Assembly: GCA_020051025.1 (NCBI GenBank)
Contig: JAGVJS010000005.1
Location: 1-7,855 of the forward strand
DNA length: 7,855 nucleotides
From: Sphingobium sp.
GTDB lineage: Bacteria > Pseudomonadota > Alphaproteobacteria > Sphingomonadales > Sphingomonadaceae
Direction: 5' to 3'
Below are positions 1-6,215 of the stretch, piece after piece. Made by a program: the position numbers and the translations under genes. The notes under the pieces were generated by a model. That model was not told where the DNA came from. It saw nothing but the letters and a program-made list of their open reading frames with translations, and did not search any database. Position 1 is the stretch's first letter, and each line of letters starts with the position of its first letter.

Positions 1-869
1 GCCGCGAACAGGCGGCGCAGGGGCAGGTCCACCGGTTCGTCCAGCACATGGACTGCGTGGCGGATGCCAATTGCCTCCAGGCGCCCATGCAAGGTCGCGC
101 GCGCTTGGGCAAAGCGCGCCAGAAATTCGCTGCGCAACGCCGCGCCGTCGGCCAGCAGTTCCTCGCCGGTTTCCGGGTCGCGGAAACGATAGCCGCCGTC
201 GAAGGGGAAATCGCGCTCGGCCGCTGTCAGCATTTCGATCACCAGCATCTCGCGCCCGGCCGCCGCCAGCGTCTCCGCCAAAGCGATCGCGCCTTCGTCG
301 AAACAGTCGGACAGCAGGATGACAAGGTCATGCGCGCCGATCCGCTCCCAAACCGGTCCCATCTGGCTTTCCGCGGCGAAGTTGCGCGCCGGGCCGACCT
401 TCAGCAGGTCCAGCAGCAGTCGGTCGCGCTGGCGCGGTCCGGTCGCCGGGGGCAACAATGTCAGCCCCTCATCGCCCAATGCCATGAAGCCGAACCGGTC
501 GCCCTGTTGCATTGCCAGTTCGCCAATGGCGGCGGCGATGGCCTTTGCTGCGGCGAGGCGGCTGTAATCGGGACGAATTGCATCCGCCTGGCTCATGGAG
601 GCGCTGGCGTCGATCAATATCCAGACCGCGACCGGGCTTTCCCGCTCCGCTTCCCGCACGAAGAATTTGTCGGACCGGGCGTAGAGCTTCCAGTCGATCT
701 GGCGCAGTTCGTCGCCCGGCTCGTAAGCGCGATACTGGGCGAACTCCAGCCCCGCGCCCCGGCTGTGGCTCTGATGCAGGCCGATGCCATGCGACCCCAC
801 CGCCCGGCGCGTGACGAGGCGCAGGCCGCGAAGGCGGCTGCGCACGTCTGGAGGGAGGAAGTCGACCAT
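1..869 (-). CDS. DUF58 / vWA-fold protein, C-terminus cut by window edge
   Basis: A minus-strand reading frame opens with ATG at 869-867 and stays open to the left edge, giving 289 complete codons. I translated it directly. Residues about 41-77 hold the DUF58 core: an EFAQYRAYEPGDELRQIDW block, then KLYARSDKFFVREAERE. Residues 84-91 (ILIDASAS) give an intact MIDAS-type D-x-S-x-S motif (D87, S89, S91), so the vWA fold may still bind a divalent metal. No transmembrane segment is visible, which suggests a cytoplasmic protein. In this family DUF58 proteins pair with MoxR AAA+ ATPases, and here the gene begins 10 bp after the moxR stop, so co-transcription is very likely. No clear Shine-Dalgarno precedes the ATG, so translation may be coupled to moxR. 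The substrate is unknown. The family call is firm; any function beyond acting as a MoxR partner is not visible here. Confidence 0.9.
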   Translation of the reverse strand, partial: MVDFLPPDVRSRLRGLRLVTRRAVGSHGIGLHQSHSRGAGLEFAQYRAYEPGDELRQIDWKLYARSDKFFVREAERESPVAVWILIDASASMSQADAIRPDYSRLAAAKAIAAAIGELAMQQGDRFGFMALGDEGLTLLPPATGPRQRDRLLLDLLKVGPARNFAAESQMGPVWERIGAHDLVILLSDCFDEGAIALAETLAAAGREMLVIEMLTAAERDFPFDGGYRFRDPETGEELLADGAALRSEFLARFAQARATLHGRLEAIGIRHAVHVLDEPVDLPLRRLFA

Positions 870-879
870 GGCGGAAAGA

Positions 880-1869
880 TCAGGCGAGCGGGACGGCGCG
901 GATCAGGGCGGCGACTACATCGTCGGCGCTACGGCCTTCCGCTTCCGCCGCAAAGGACAAAAGCAGGCGGTGACGCATGACCGGCGCGGCCAGCGTGGCG
1001 ATATCGTCTCGCGTCGCGGCGAGGCGGCCGTGGAGCAACGCCCGCGCCTTGGCGGTCAAAATCAGCGCCTGTCCAGCGCGCGGTCCGGCGCCCCATTTCA
1101 CATATTTGTGGATATCCTCCGGCGCGCCGTCACCGGGGCGGCTGGCCCGGACGATGCGCGTGACCCAGCCGAGCAGATCGTCGCTCAGGTGCACGTCGCG
1201 CACCAGCTTTTGCAGCGCCAGCACCTCCTCACCCGCCATCACGGCGGGCACCGCGTCGACGGCCGTGCTAGTGGTCTGGGCCAAAATGGCGCGCTCCTCC
1301 TCCTCGGTCGGATAATCGACGCGGATATGGAGCAGGAAGCGATCGAGCTGGGCTTCGGGCAAGGGATAGGTGCCGGCCTGTTCCAGCGGGTTCTGCGTCG
1401 CCAGCACGAAAAACGGCTTGGGCAATTGATGGGTCACACCGCCATAGCTGACCGTTTTTTCCTGCATCGCCTCTAGCAGCGCCGCCTGCGTCTTGGGCGG
1501 GGTGCGATTGAGTTCGTCGGCCAGCAGCAAATTGGTGAAGACCGGACCTTGCTGGAAGCGGAAGCTACGATGGCCGGTGCCATGATCCTCTTCCAGCAAC
1601 TCGGTGCCCAATATGTCGCTAGGCATCAGGTCGGGCGTGAACTGAACGCGGCGGAAATCGAGCTTGAGCGCTTCGCCGAGCGAGCGGACCAGCAGCGTCT
1701 TGCCAAGGCCCGGCACGCCCTCCAGCAGGCAATGGCCGCCCGCGAGCAGGCCGATCAGCAGTTGTTCCACCACTTCGGCCTGCCCGACGATCGCCTGTCC
1801 GATTGCAGCACGCAATTGGGTCAGCGCGCCAAGGCGGCTCTCGATGTCGGCTTCGGTGAGGTCGGTCAT
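880..1869 (-). CDS. MoxR-family AAA+ ATPase
   Basis: A 329-residue MoxR-type ATPase, the usual length for the family. Seen in order: Walker A GVPGLGKT (51-58), the QFTPDLMPSDILG segment (76-88), Walker B LLLADELN (114-121), sensor 1 ATQN (157-160), LDRF with the probable arginine finger region (175-178), and a sensor 2 region around GPRA (262-265) before the C-terminal lid. MoxR proteins are chaperone-like ATPases that remodel or help mature partner proteins, often with vWA-domain partners; the DUF58/vWA gene follows after 10 bp. I chose the ATG at 1869 rather than the longer in-frame ATG at 1902, because the latter lies inside the terminal repeat of a REPIN-like element and has no ribosome binding site. 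The chosen start has only a weak, distant GAGGA upstream. The client protein is unknown; the nearby TldD/TldE pair and DUF4159 protein are candidates by position only. Confidence 0.93.
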   Translation of the reverse strand: MTDLTEADIESRLGALTQLRAAIGQAIVGQAEVVEQLLIGLLAGGHCLLEGVPGLGKTLLVRSLGEALKLDFRRVQFTPDLMPSDILGTELLEEDHGTGHRSFRFQQGPVFTNLLLADELNRTPPKTQAALLEAMQEKTVSYGGVTHQLPKPFFVLATQNPLEQAGTYPLPEAQLDRFLLHIRVDYPTEEEERAILAQTTSTAVDAVPAVMAGEEVLALQKLVRDVHLSDDLLGWVTRIVRASRPGDGAPEDIHKYVKWGAGPRAGQALILTAKARALLHGRLAATRDDIATLAAPVMRHRLLLSFAAEAEGRSADDVVAALIRAVPLA

Positions 1870-1897
1870 GGCTGCTCTGCTATCCTCGAATAATAAT

Positions 1898-1984
1898 GTC
1901 ATTCCCGCGAAGGCGGGAATCTATCTCAAGTCCTTGCGGTTGGGGATGGCGTGGGAGATGGATTCCCGCTCTCGCGGGAATGAC
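1898..1984. repeat. REPIN-like element (two inverted REP palindromes)
   Basis: An 87-bp element between the DUF4159 and moxR genes. Its termini are a perfect 13-bp inverted repeat, GTCATTCCCGCGA at 1898-1910 against TCGCGGGAATGAC at 1972-1984. Each end is itself a hairpin: ATTCCCGC-gaag-GCGGGAAT at 1901-1920 and ATTCCCGC-tctc-GCGGGAAT at 1962-1981, both with 8-bp perfect stems and 4-nt loops. Over 28 bases the left arm and the inverted right arm agree at 25; two of the three differences are in the hairpin loop. Two REP palindromes in inverted orientation are the hallmark of a REPIN, a non-autonomous element moved by a RAYT (TnpA-REP) transposase. No RAYT gene lies in the window. In the mRNA it could form strong hairpins and set relative expression of the genes on either side. 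Confidence 0.85.
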
Positions 1985-2010
1985 GGAAGAAAAAGGAGGT
2001 ATGGAAGGCA

Positions 2011-2706
2011 TCACACCGACAACGCATACATCACGATATTGACCGCGAATTTTGTGTTGTCCTCGGCCAGAAAACGCTTGTTGCGCCAGTCATAATCCCA
2101 TTCGCAGCCATAATCCTTGTTGCTGTAGAGAACGCCCAGCCGACCGTTCACCTCTATGCCTTTCAGATAGTCGTGGACGAGGTCGTCGCCCCAGCCGTTC
2201 AACTCCAACCCGGTGTTGGGCGGGCCGTCAAACTTGAAGAAGCTGCGATAAACGCCATGGCTTTTCGGCAATAACTTCAGCGCCTTTGGACCGAAGATCT
2301 TGGCCATCTGCGCCTCGAAGGAACGGGCGAACAGACCGTCTATGTCATGGTTGCAATCGTCCACCATGACAAAGCCGCCATTGCGGACATAGCGTTCGAA
2401 GTTGCGCCGCTCGGCCGGTGAAAACTCGACCAGCTTATGCCCCGCCATATAGCAGAAAGGCGCGGTCAGCATTTTCGGGTCCGAAAGGGCGATGACATGC
2501 TCCTTCGGGTCCACGCGCAGCGTCGTATAGTCGATCAGCGATGTGATGATGTTCGACGGCGTGCGTTGGTCCACGTCCCAGTCGCCACTGTCATAACGCA
2601 GCCGCGTGAACCAGAAATCGAAACCCCCGGCGGCAGCGAGCGGCCGGGCCAGCATAGTGCTGGCCAGACCGCTCGCCATCAACCGAAGAAATTCACCACG
2701 AGTCAT
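2011..2706 (-). CDS. Exported DUF4159-domain protein
   Basis: A 231-residue protein. Residues 1-27 look like an export signal: a basic n-region (MTRGEFLR), a weakly hydrophobic stretch, then small residues (PLAAAGG) suitable for signal peptidase. TRGEFLRL resembles a Tat motif with the second arginine replaced by glycine. The rest is a DUF4159 domain: FTRLRYDSGDWDVDQRTPSN (33-52), PFCYMAGH (83-90), ERYVRNGGFVMVDDCNHD (104-121), then GVLYSNKDYGCEWDYDW (191-207). Many DUF4159 proteins are long membrane proteins with extra domains; this is the short stand-alone form. The gene begins 16 bp after the TldE stop with no recognisable Shine-Dalgarno, so it is probably translated from the same message. 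The fold is thought to be glutamine-amidotransferase-like, but biochemical function is unknown. Location in the periplasm is inferred. Confidence 0.88.
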   Translation of the reverse strand: MTRGEFLRLMASGLASTMLARPLAAAGGFDFWFTRLRYDSGDWDVDQRTPSNIITSLIDYTTLRVDPKEHVIALSDPKMLTAPFCYMAGHKLVEFSPAERRNFERYVRNGGFVMVDDCNHDIDGLFARSFEAQMAKIFGPKALKLLPKSHGVYRSFFKFDGPPNTGLELNGWGDDLVHDYLKGIEVNGRLGVLYSNKDYGCEWDYDWRNKRFLAEDNTKFAVNIVMYALSV

Positions 2707-2722
2707 GCAGAAGCGATCGGCG

Positions 2723-4057
2723 TCACACCGCGTCCGACAGCGAGGTGAAGGTAAAGTCGCGCAGCTTCATCGGCGGCACGACGATGTTCATCGATACTTC
2801 ATCCGGGGGCACGCGGACCGGCTTGCCCAACTCTTCCACATTGTTGAGCATGATGACCGGGCTTTCGTTGAACCGGAAATTCTTGATCGGATATTTGATC
2901 TGCCCGTTTTCGATATAGAAGGTGCCGTCGCGGGTCAGGCCGGTCAGCAGCACGGTCTGCGGGTCGACCATGCGGATATACCAGGTGCGGGTGACGAGCA
3001 CGCCGCGCTCGGTGGAGCGAACGAGGTCGGCGGTCGACTTGGTGCCGCCCGTCATCAGGATATTGCCCATCTGGCCGGCGGCCGGCTTGCCCTGCTTGCT
3101 GGCCCAGTAACGGCTATAGTTCAGGTTCACGACCTTGCCGTCCTTCACCATGTCCATGCGCTGGCGGGCCAGGCTATCGTCGTCCCAGGGTTCGCAGGGC
3201 GCGACCGGATCCCACGGATCGGTGTAGAAATTGACCTGCGGCCCGAACACCTGTTCGCCCAGCTTGTTGCCGCCGCCCTTCTTCGACAGGAAACTGCGGC
3301 CTTCATCGGCCTCGCGCGCGCCGAAGAAGTAGAACATGAAGCCGATCAGGCCCGCGGCCGCCATCGGCTCCAGGATCACGGTATATTTGCCCGGCTCCAG
3401 CGCCTTGGCTTCGGAGGAGGCTGATGCCTTGCGCATGGCGATCTGGATATCGGCGTCCGCCTTGAAACGGGTGGCGTCCTGCGTGTCGGTGCCGACCCAG
3501 CCGGAACCCCGGCCATCCTCGGTGCGGACGGTGCAGGTATAATCCAGCATGGTCGAACGCTGATAACCGAAATTGCCCTTGCTGTTGGCGATCGCCTTGA
3601 AGCTCTGACCGTCCTCCAGATAGCCGGCCGCGATCAGCTTCTGCAATTTGCAGGCGTTGATCGAGGTGGCGGCGACCTGTGCGCGATAGGCCGGGGTAAT
3701 GTCGGCGGTGGATTGGGCGAAGGTGGGGCTGGGCTTGTATGTCTGCCTGTCGACCGCCGGCATGAACTCCGGATTGTCCGGCGCCAGCTGCGCCAGCGTT
3801 TCGGCACGGCGGACGACACGCTCCAGCGCCGCATCGTCGAACTGGTTGATGGTCGCAGTACCGACCTTCTTGCCATAGGCGACCTGCACGGCCAGTTCGA
3901 TATCGTCGGTCTGGCCGGCGGTGGACACATTGTTGCGGGCAAAACGGATATTGCCCTGGATCTTGCCGGTCAGCTGCGCGCTGCATTCGTCGGCTTTGGA
4001 CAGGCTGACCACCTTGGTCAGAATGGCCTTGGCCTGCGCGTCGGTAAGGATGCTCAT
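2723..4057 (-). CDS. TldE/PmbA-type subunit of a TldD/TldE peptidase
   Basis: A 444-residue protein of the TldD/PmbA (PmbA/TldE) family, the usual length for TldE. In the family, TldD carries the zinc site and TldE is the metal-free partner of a heteromeric peptidase; E. coli TldD/TldE matures microcin B17 and degrades CcdA. Here the segment where TldD has HExxxH reads VILEPMAAAGLIGFM (227-241), with no histidine, so this is the non-catalytic type. The C-terminal domain contains the family-like TRDGTFYIENGQIKYPIKNFRFN block (about 375-397). There is no signal peptide or membrane segment: it starts MSILTDAQAK. A GGGAG ribosome site (4066-4070) stands 8 nt before the ATG. The gene begins 22 bp after the stop of the Tat-signal TldD gene and precedes the DUF4159 gene by 16 bp. 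It is probably the TldD partner, although only TldD has a visible export signal. Confidence 0.9.
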   Translation of the reverse strand: MSILTDAQAKAILTKVVSLSKADECSAQLTGKIQGNIRFARNNVSTAGQTDDIELAVQVAYGKKVGTATINQFDDAALERVVRRAETLAQLAPDNPEFMPAVDRQTYKPSPTFAQSTADITPAYRAQVAATSINACKLQKLIAAGYLEDGQSFKAIANSKGNFGYQRSTMLDYTCTVRTEDGRGSGWVGTDTQDATRFKADADIQIAMRKASASSEAKALEPGKYTVILEPMAAAGLIGFMFYFFGAREADEGRSFLSKKGGGNKLGEQVFGPQVNFYTDPWDPVAPCEPWDDDSLARQRMDMVKDGKVVNLNYSRYWASKQGKPAAGQMGNILMTGGTKSTADLVRSTERGVLVTRTWYIRMVDPQTVLLTGLTRDGTFYIENGQIKYPIKNFRFNESPVIMLNNVEELGKPVRVPPDEVSMNIVVPPMKLRDFTFTSLSDAV

Positions 4058-4079
4058 TGTCTTTTCTCCCTTTTAAGCG

Positions 4080-5714
4080 TCAGCCGAGCGAGCGCGCGGT
4101 GTTGATGACGTTGATGCCGTCGAAGCGCGCGGTCGATGAGCCGTGCGACACGGCGGATACTTGAGCCGGCTGGCCCTTGCCGTCGAAGAAGGAACCGCCC
4201 AGGCGATAGTCGCTGCTGTCGCAGACGCCGGTGCAGGCGTTCCAGAATTCCGGCGTGCGGATCTGGTAGGCGACGTCCTCGATCTGCTGGGTGATTTTGC
4301 CGTTCTTGATCTCGTAGAAGAGCTGACCGCCGAACTGCGCGTTATAACGCTGCTGATCGATCGAGAAGCTGCCGTCGCCGATGATGTAGATTCCATCCTC
4401 GACACCGGCGATCATGTCCGCGACGCTCTTCTTGGCCTTGCCCGGCTCCAGGCTGACATTGGCCATGCGCTGAAACTGCACATTGGACCAGCTATCGGAA
4501 TAGGCGCAGCCGTCCGATTCCGTCTTGCCCTCAATATGGGCCTGATCGCGGATCGCCTGATAGCCGACCAGCTTGCCGTCGCGGATCAGATCCCATTTCT
4601 TGGTCTTGATGCCCTCGTCGTCATAAGCGACCGCGCCCAGACTGCCGACCTGCGTCTTGTCGGCGACGATGTTCACATTGGGGCTGCCATATTGGAAATG
4701 GCTTTCCAGCTTGTCCATGGTGGCGAAGCTGGTGCCGGCATAATTGGCTTCATAGCCCAGCACACGGTCCAGTTCGAGCGGGTGGCCGACCGATTCATGG
4801 ATGGTAAGCCATGTGTGTGACGGGTCGAGGACGAGGTCGTACTTGCCCGGCTTGACTGAAGGCGCCTTCAGCTTCGCGCGCGCCTGCTTGGCGGCGGCGA
4901 TCGCGTCTTCCTTCATGTCATAGCTGTTGCCATAGACGACCACGCCATTGGGCAGCACAGTCTTGCCGCTGGCGCTGCCGTCCAGATATTCATAGCCAAG
5001 CCCCATGGGCGCGGACAGGCCTTCGCGGGTACGGAACTTGCCGCTGGTCTTGTCGACCGCCGTGATGGTGGTCGGCGCCCAGATGCGGTGCACGTCCTGA
5101 TCGATATAGCTGCCGTCGGTGCTGGCGAAATATTTCTGTTCATTGACCAGGAACAGGATGGAATTGATGAAGTCCGCGCCGGCATCCATGGCGGCGGCGT
5201 TGACGTCCATCAACAGGGCGACCTTGTCCTTGATCGGCACCTGCATGGCGTTTTTGACGATCGGCGTCTTCCAGCTGACTTCGCCCACGCCCTTGGTCGG
5301 GGCAAGCTGGACCGGGGCGGTCTGGGCAGGCGCATTGGCCTTGGCAATGGCGACGGCCTGCTGCGCGGCCTTGGCCACGGCATCATTGGTCATCTCATTG
5401 GTGGCGGCAAAGCCCCAGGCGCCGTTGGCGATCACGCGGATACCGACGCCAGACGATTCGGTGTTGACGATATTTTCGACATTACGTTCGCGAGTGATGA
5501 CGAACTGGCGCAGATAGCGGCCGACGCGCACGTCGCAATAGGACGCACCCGCGCTTTTGGCGGCATTCATAGCGGCATCGGCCAGGCTCTTCTTTACCGC
5601 AACGTCAATGGCGCTGTTCAATTCTTCGGCGGCGATCACTTTGCCGAACATCGAAGGAAGGACCAGCCCCCCTACACCCATGGCCCCAAAGGCCAGAAAA
5701 TCGCGTCTGTGCAA
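4080..5714 (-). CDS. Tat-signal TldD-type zinc metalloprotease
   Basis: A 544-residue TldD-family protein when started at the TTG at 5714-5712. That start is chosen because GGGAG (5722-5726) stands 7 nt upstream and because it puts a textbook twin-arginine signal at the N-terminus: HRRDFLAFG, a hydrophobic glycine-rich stretch, and cleavage probably near VIAAEE. An in-frame ATG at 5873 would add 53 residues of non-signal sequence and has no ribosome site. The zinc motif HESVGH lies at 306-311, matching the HExxxH of TldD. The third ligand of E. coli TldD is a cysteine in a CGK-GQ motif; here that place reads SFFDGKGQP (508-516), so the cysteine is absent. Other candidates nearby are C494, C498, D511 and H525. 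As lead gene of the cluster, it is followed by its TldE-like partner after 22 bp. Exported peptidase activity is inferred; family membership is firm. Confidence 0.9.
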   Translation of the reverse strand: MHRRDFLAFGAMGVGGLVLPSMFGKVIAAEELNSAIDVAVKKSLADAAMNAAKSAGASYCDVRVGRYLRQFVITRERNVENIVNTESSGVGIRVIANGAWGFAATNEMTNDAVAKAAQQAVAIAKANAPAQTAPVQLAPTKGVGEVSWKTPIVKNAMQVPIKDKVALLMDVNAAAMDAGADFINSILFLVNEQKYFASTDGSYIDQDVHRIWAPTTITAVDKTSGKFRTREGLSAPMGLGYEYLDGSASGKTVLPNGVVVYGNSYDMKEDAIAAAKQARAKLKAPSVKPGKYDLVLDPSHTWLTIHESVGHPLELDRVLGYEANYAGTSFATMDKLESHFQYGSPNVNIVADKTQVGSLGAVAYDDEGIKTKKWDLIRDGKLVGYQAIRDQAHIEGKTESDGCAYSDSWSNVQFQRMANVSLEPGKAKKSVADMIAGVEDGIYIIGDGSFSIDQQRYNAQFGGQLFYEIKNGKITQQIEDVAYQIRTPEFWNACTGVCDSSDYRLGGSFFDGKGQPAQVSAVSHGSSTARFDGINVINTARSLG

Positions 5715-5720
5715 GGTGTG

Positions 5721-5726
5721 TCTCCC
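5721..5726 (-). promoter_or_regulatory. Ribosome binding site deciding the TldD TTG start
   Basis: On the minus strand GGGAGA is followed 6-7 nt later by TTG (5714-5712). The same spacing and core recur at the next gene (GGGAG at 4066-4070, ATG at 4057), which supports the TTG as the true start over the upstream ATG at 5873. Confidence 0.7.
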
Positions 5727-5840
5727 GCCTGTTATGCCCGCCTGTCTACGGGTCGGATTGTGCCCCGGATGCGGCCTGTCGACCGTATCAGCTATTGAAC
5801 GGCTCGCGGCCGGATGGCCGTACCGGTCTGATAAGGTGGG

Positions 5841-5869
5841 ATCATTGCCGCCTGGACAGTCGGGGTCAA
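5841..5869 (-). promoter_or_regulatory. Possible second sigma70-like promoter for the tldD cluster
   Basis: On the minus strand TTGACC (5869-5864) is separated by 17 bp from AATGAT (5846-5841), 5/6 and 4/6 matches to the sigma70 consensus. It would give a leader of about 120 nt before the TTG start. Such matches occur by chance, and this one competes with the candidate at 5899-5928. Confidence 0.3.
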
Positions 5870-5898
5870 ACATCTTTTACGGATGCACAAGAGCGACC

Positions 5899-5928
5899 CG
5901 TATACTTTCGACAAATGTCATCTGTCGA
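5899..5928 (-). promoter_or_regulatory. Candidate promoter of the tldD-tldE-DUF4159 cluster
   Basis: On the minus strand TCGACA (5928-5923, 5/6 to TTGACA) is followed after 18 bp by TATACG (5904-5899, 4/6 to TATAAT). A start near 5892 would leave a leader of roughly 175 nt before the TTG. The -35 box is embedded in an 8-bp inverted repeat, which makes a regulated promoter plausible. Confidence 0.4.
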
Positions 5929-5930
5929 AA
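5906..5930. promoter_or_regulatory. Inverted repeat, putative operator upstream of tldD
   Basis: TTTCGACA (5906-5913) and TGTCGAAA (5923-5930) are perfect 8-bp inverted arms separated by 9 bp. The distal arm covers the candidate -35 box and the proximal arm lies in the spacer next to the -10 box, a common placement for a repressor site. I do not recognise it as the site of a named regulator. Confidence 0.45.
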
Positions 5931-5960
5931 AACTGCGTCGACCGGGCGGATTACAGACGC

Positions 5961-5989
5961 AAAAAATCGGCGATGATGGCTATGCCATC
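5961..5989 (-). terminator. Weak terminator-like hairpin after tRNA-Pro
   Basis: Read on the minus strand, GATGGC-ATA-GCCATC (5989-5975) forms a 6-bp stem with a 3-nt loop, and a run of six T follows (5966-5961). Eight bases separate stem and T-run, longer than in a standard intrinsic terminator, so efficiency is doubtful. It sits 35 bp downstream of the tRNA 3' end and just before the promoter region of the tldD cluster, where a terminator would be expected. Confidence 0.4.
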
Positions 5990-6023
5990 CCGCTGATAAT
6001 TCGCTTCTTCCCATGAAGAAAGT

Positions 6024-6100
6024 TGGTCTGGGAAAGAAGATTCGAACCTCCGGCCCCTGCCTCCCGAAGACAGTGCTCTACCAGGCTGAGCTATTCCCCG
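6024..6100 (-). tRNA. tRNA-Pro (anticodon CGG), CCA encoded
   Basis: The minus strand folds as a 77-nt tRNA including CCA. Seen: acceptor strand CGGGGAA, T8-A9, D stem GCTC/GAGC with loop AGCCTGGTA, anticodon stem CTGTC/GGCAG with loop TTCGGGA (anticodon CGG, reading CCG proline codons), a 5-nt variable loop, T loop TTCGAAT, and the 3' acceptor TTCCCAG followed by A73 and CCA. C1-G72 and A73, and G35/G36, fit proline identity. Position 2-71 is a G-A mismatch (6099 and 6029), which is odd in an otherwise regular tRNA. The T stem has two G-T wobbles (49-65 and 52-62). It has its own promoter upstream. No integrase or partial tRNA copy was found that would suggest use as an integration site. Confidence 0.93.
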
Positions 6101-6148
6101 ACCGATGCCGAAGCCGCTTTGTGGGCGGCCCCGTAAGGCAGGAGTGGG

Positions 6149-6177
6149 CCTATAGAGGGGGCTTTCCGGGCTGGCAA
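6149..6177 (-). promoter_or_regulatory. Promoter of tRNA-Pro
   Basis: On the minus strand TTGCCA (6177-6172, 5/6 to consensus) and TATAGG (6154-6149, 4/6) are separated by exactly 17 bp. The predicted start near 6142 gives a leader of about 42 nt before the mature tRNA 5' end at 6100, a usual arrangement. A GC-rich stretch follows the -10 box. Confidence 0.6.
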
Positions 6178-6215
6178 GCGGGCAATGACGTTTTTTTGCA
6201 ATGATCGCACAATCA

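Noticed and set aside
48..1893. Several long plus-strand open frames opposite the DUF58 and moxR genes
   Set aside because: They are antisense frames kept open by high GC codon bias. They show no family motifs, while the minus strand encodes clear DUF58 and MoxR domains.
1993..2042. AAGGAGGT followed by ATG and a 13-codon plus-strand frame
   Set aside because: The spacing between the Shine-Dalgarno-like bases and ATG is about 1 nt, there is no promoter, and the frame overlaps the end of the DUF4159 gene. Chance is the simplest reading.
2606..3424. 272-codon plus-strand frame across the DUF4159/TldE junction
   Set aside because: Low-complexity antisense translation with no recognisable domain, and it overlaps two well supported genes.
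6024..6100. tRNA-Pro as an attachment site for an integrated element
   Set aside because: No integrase gene, no duplicated tRNA 3' end and no shift in base composition next to it in the window.
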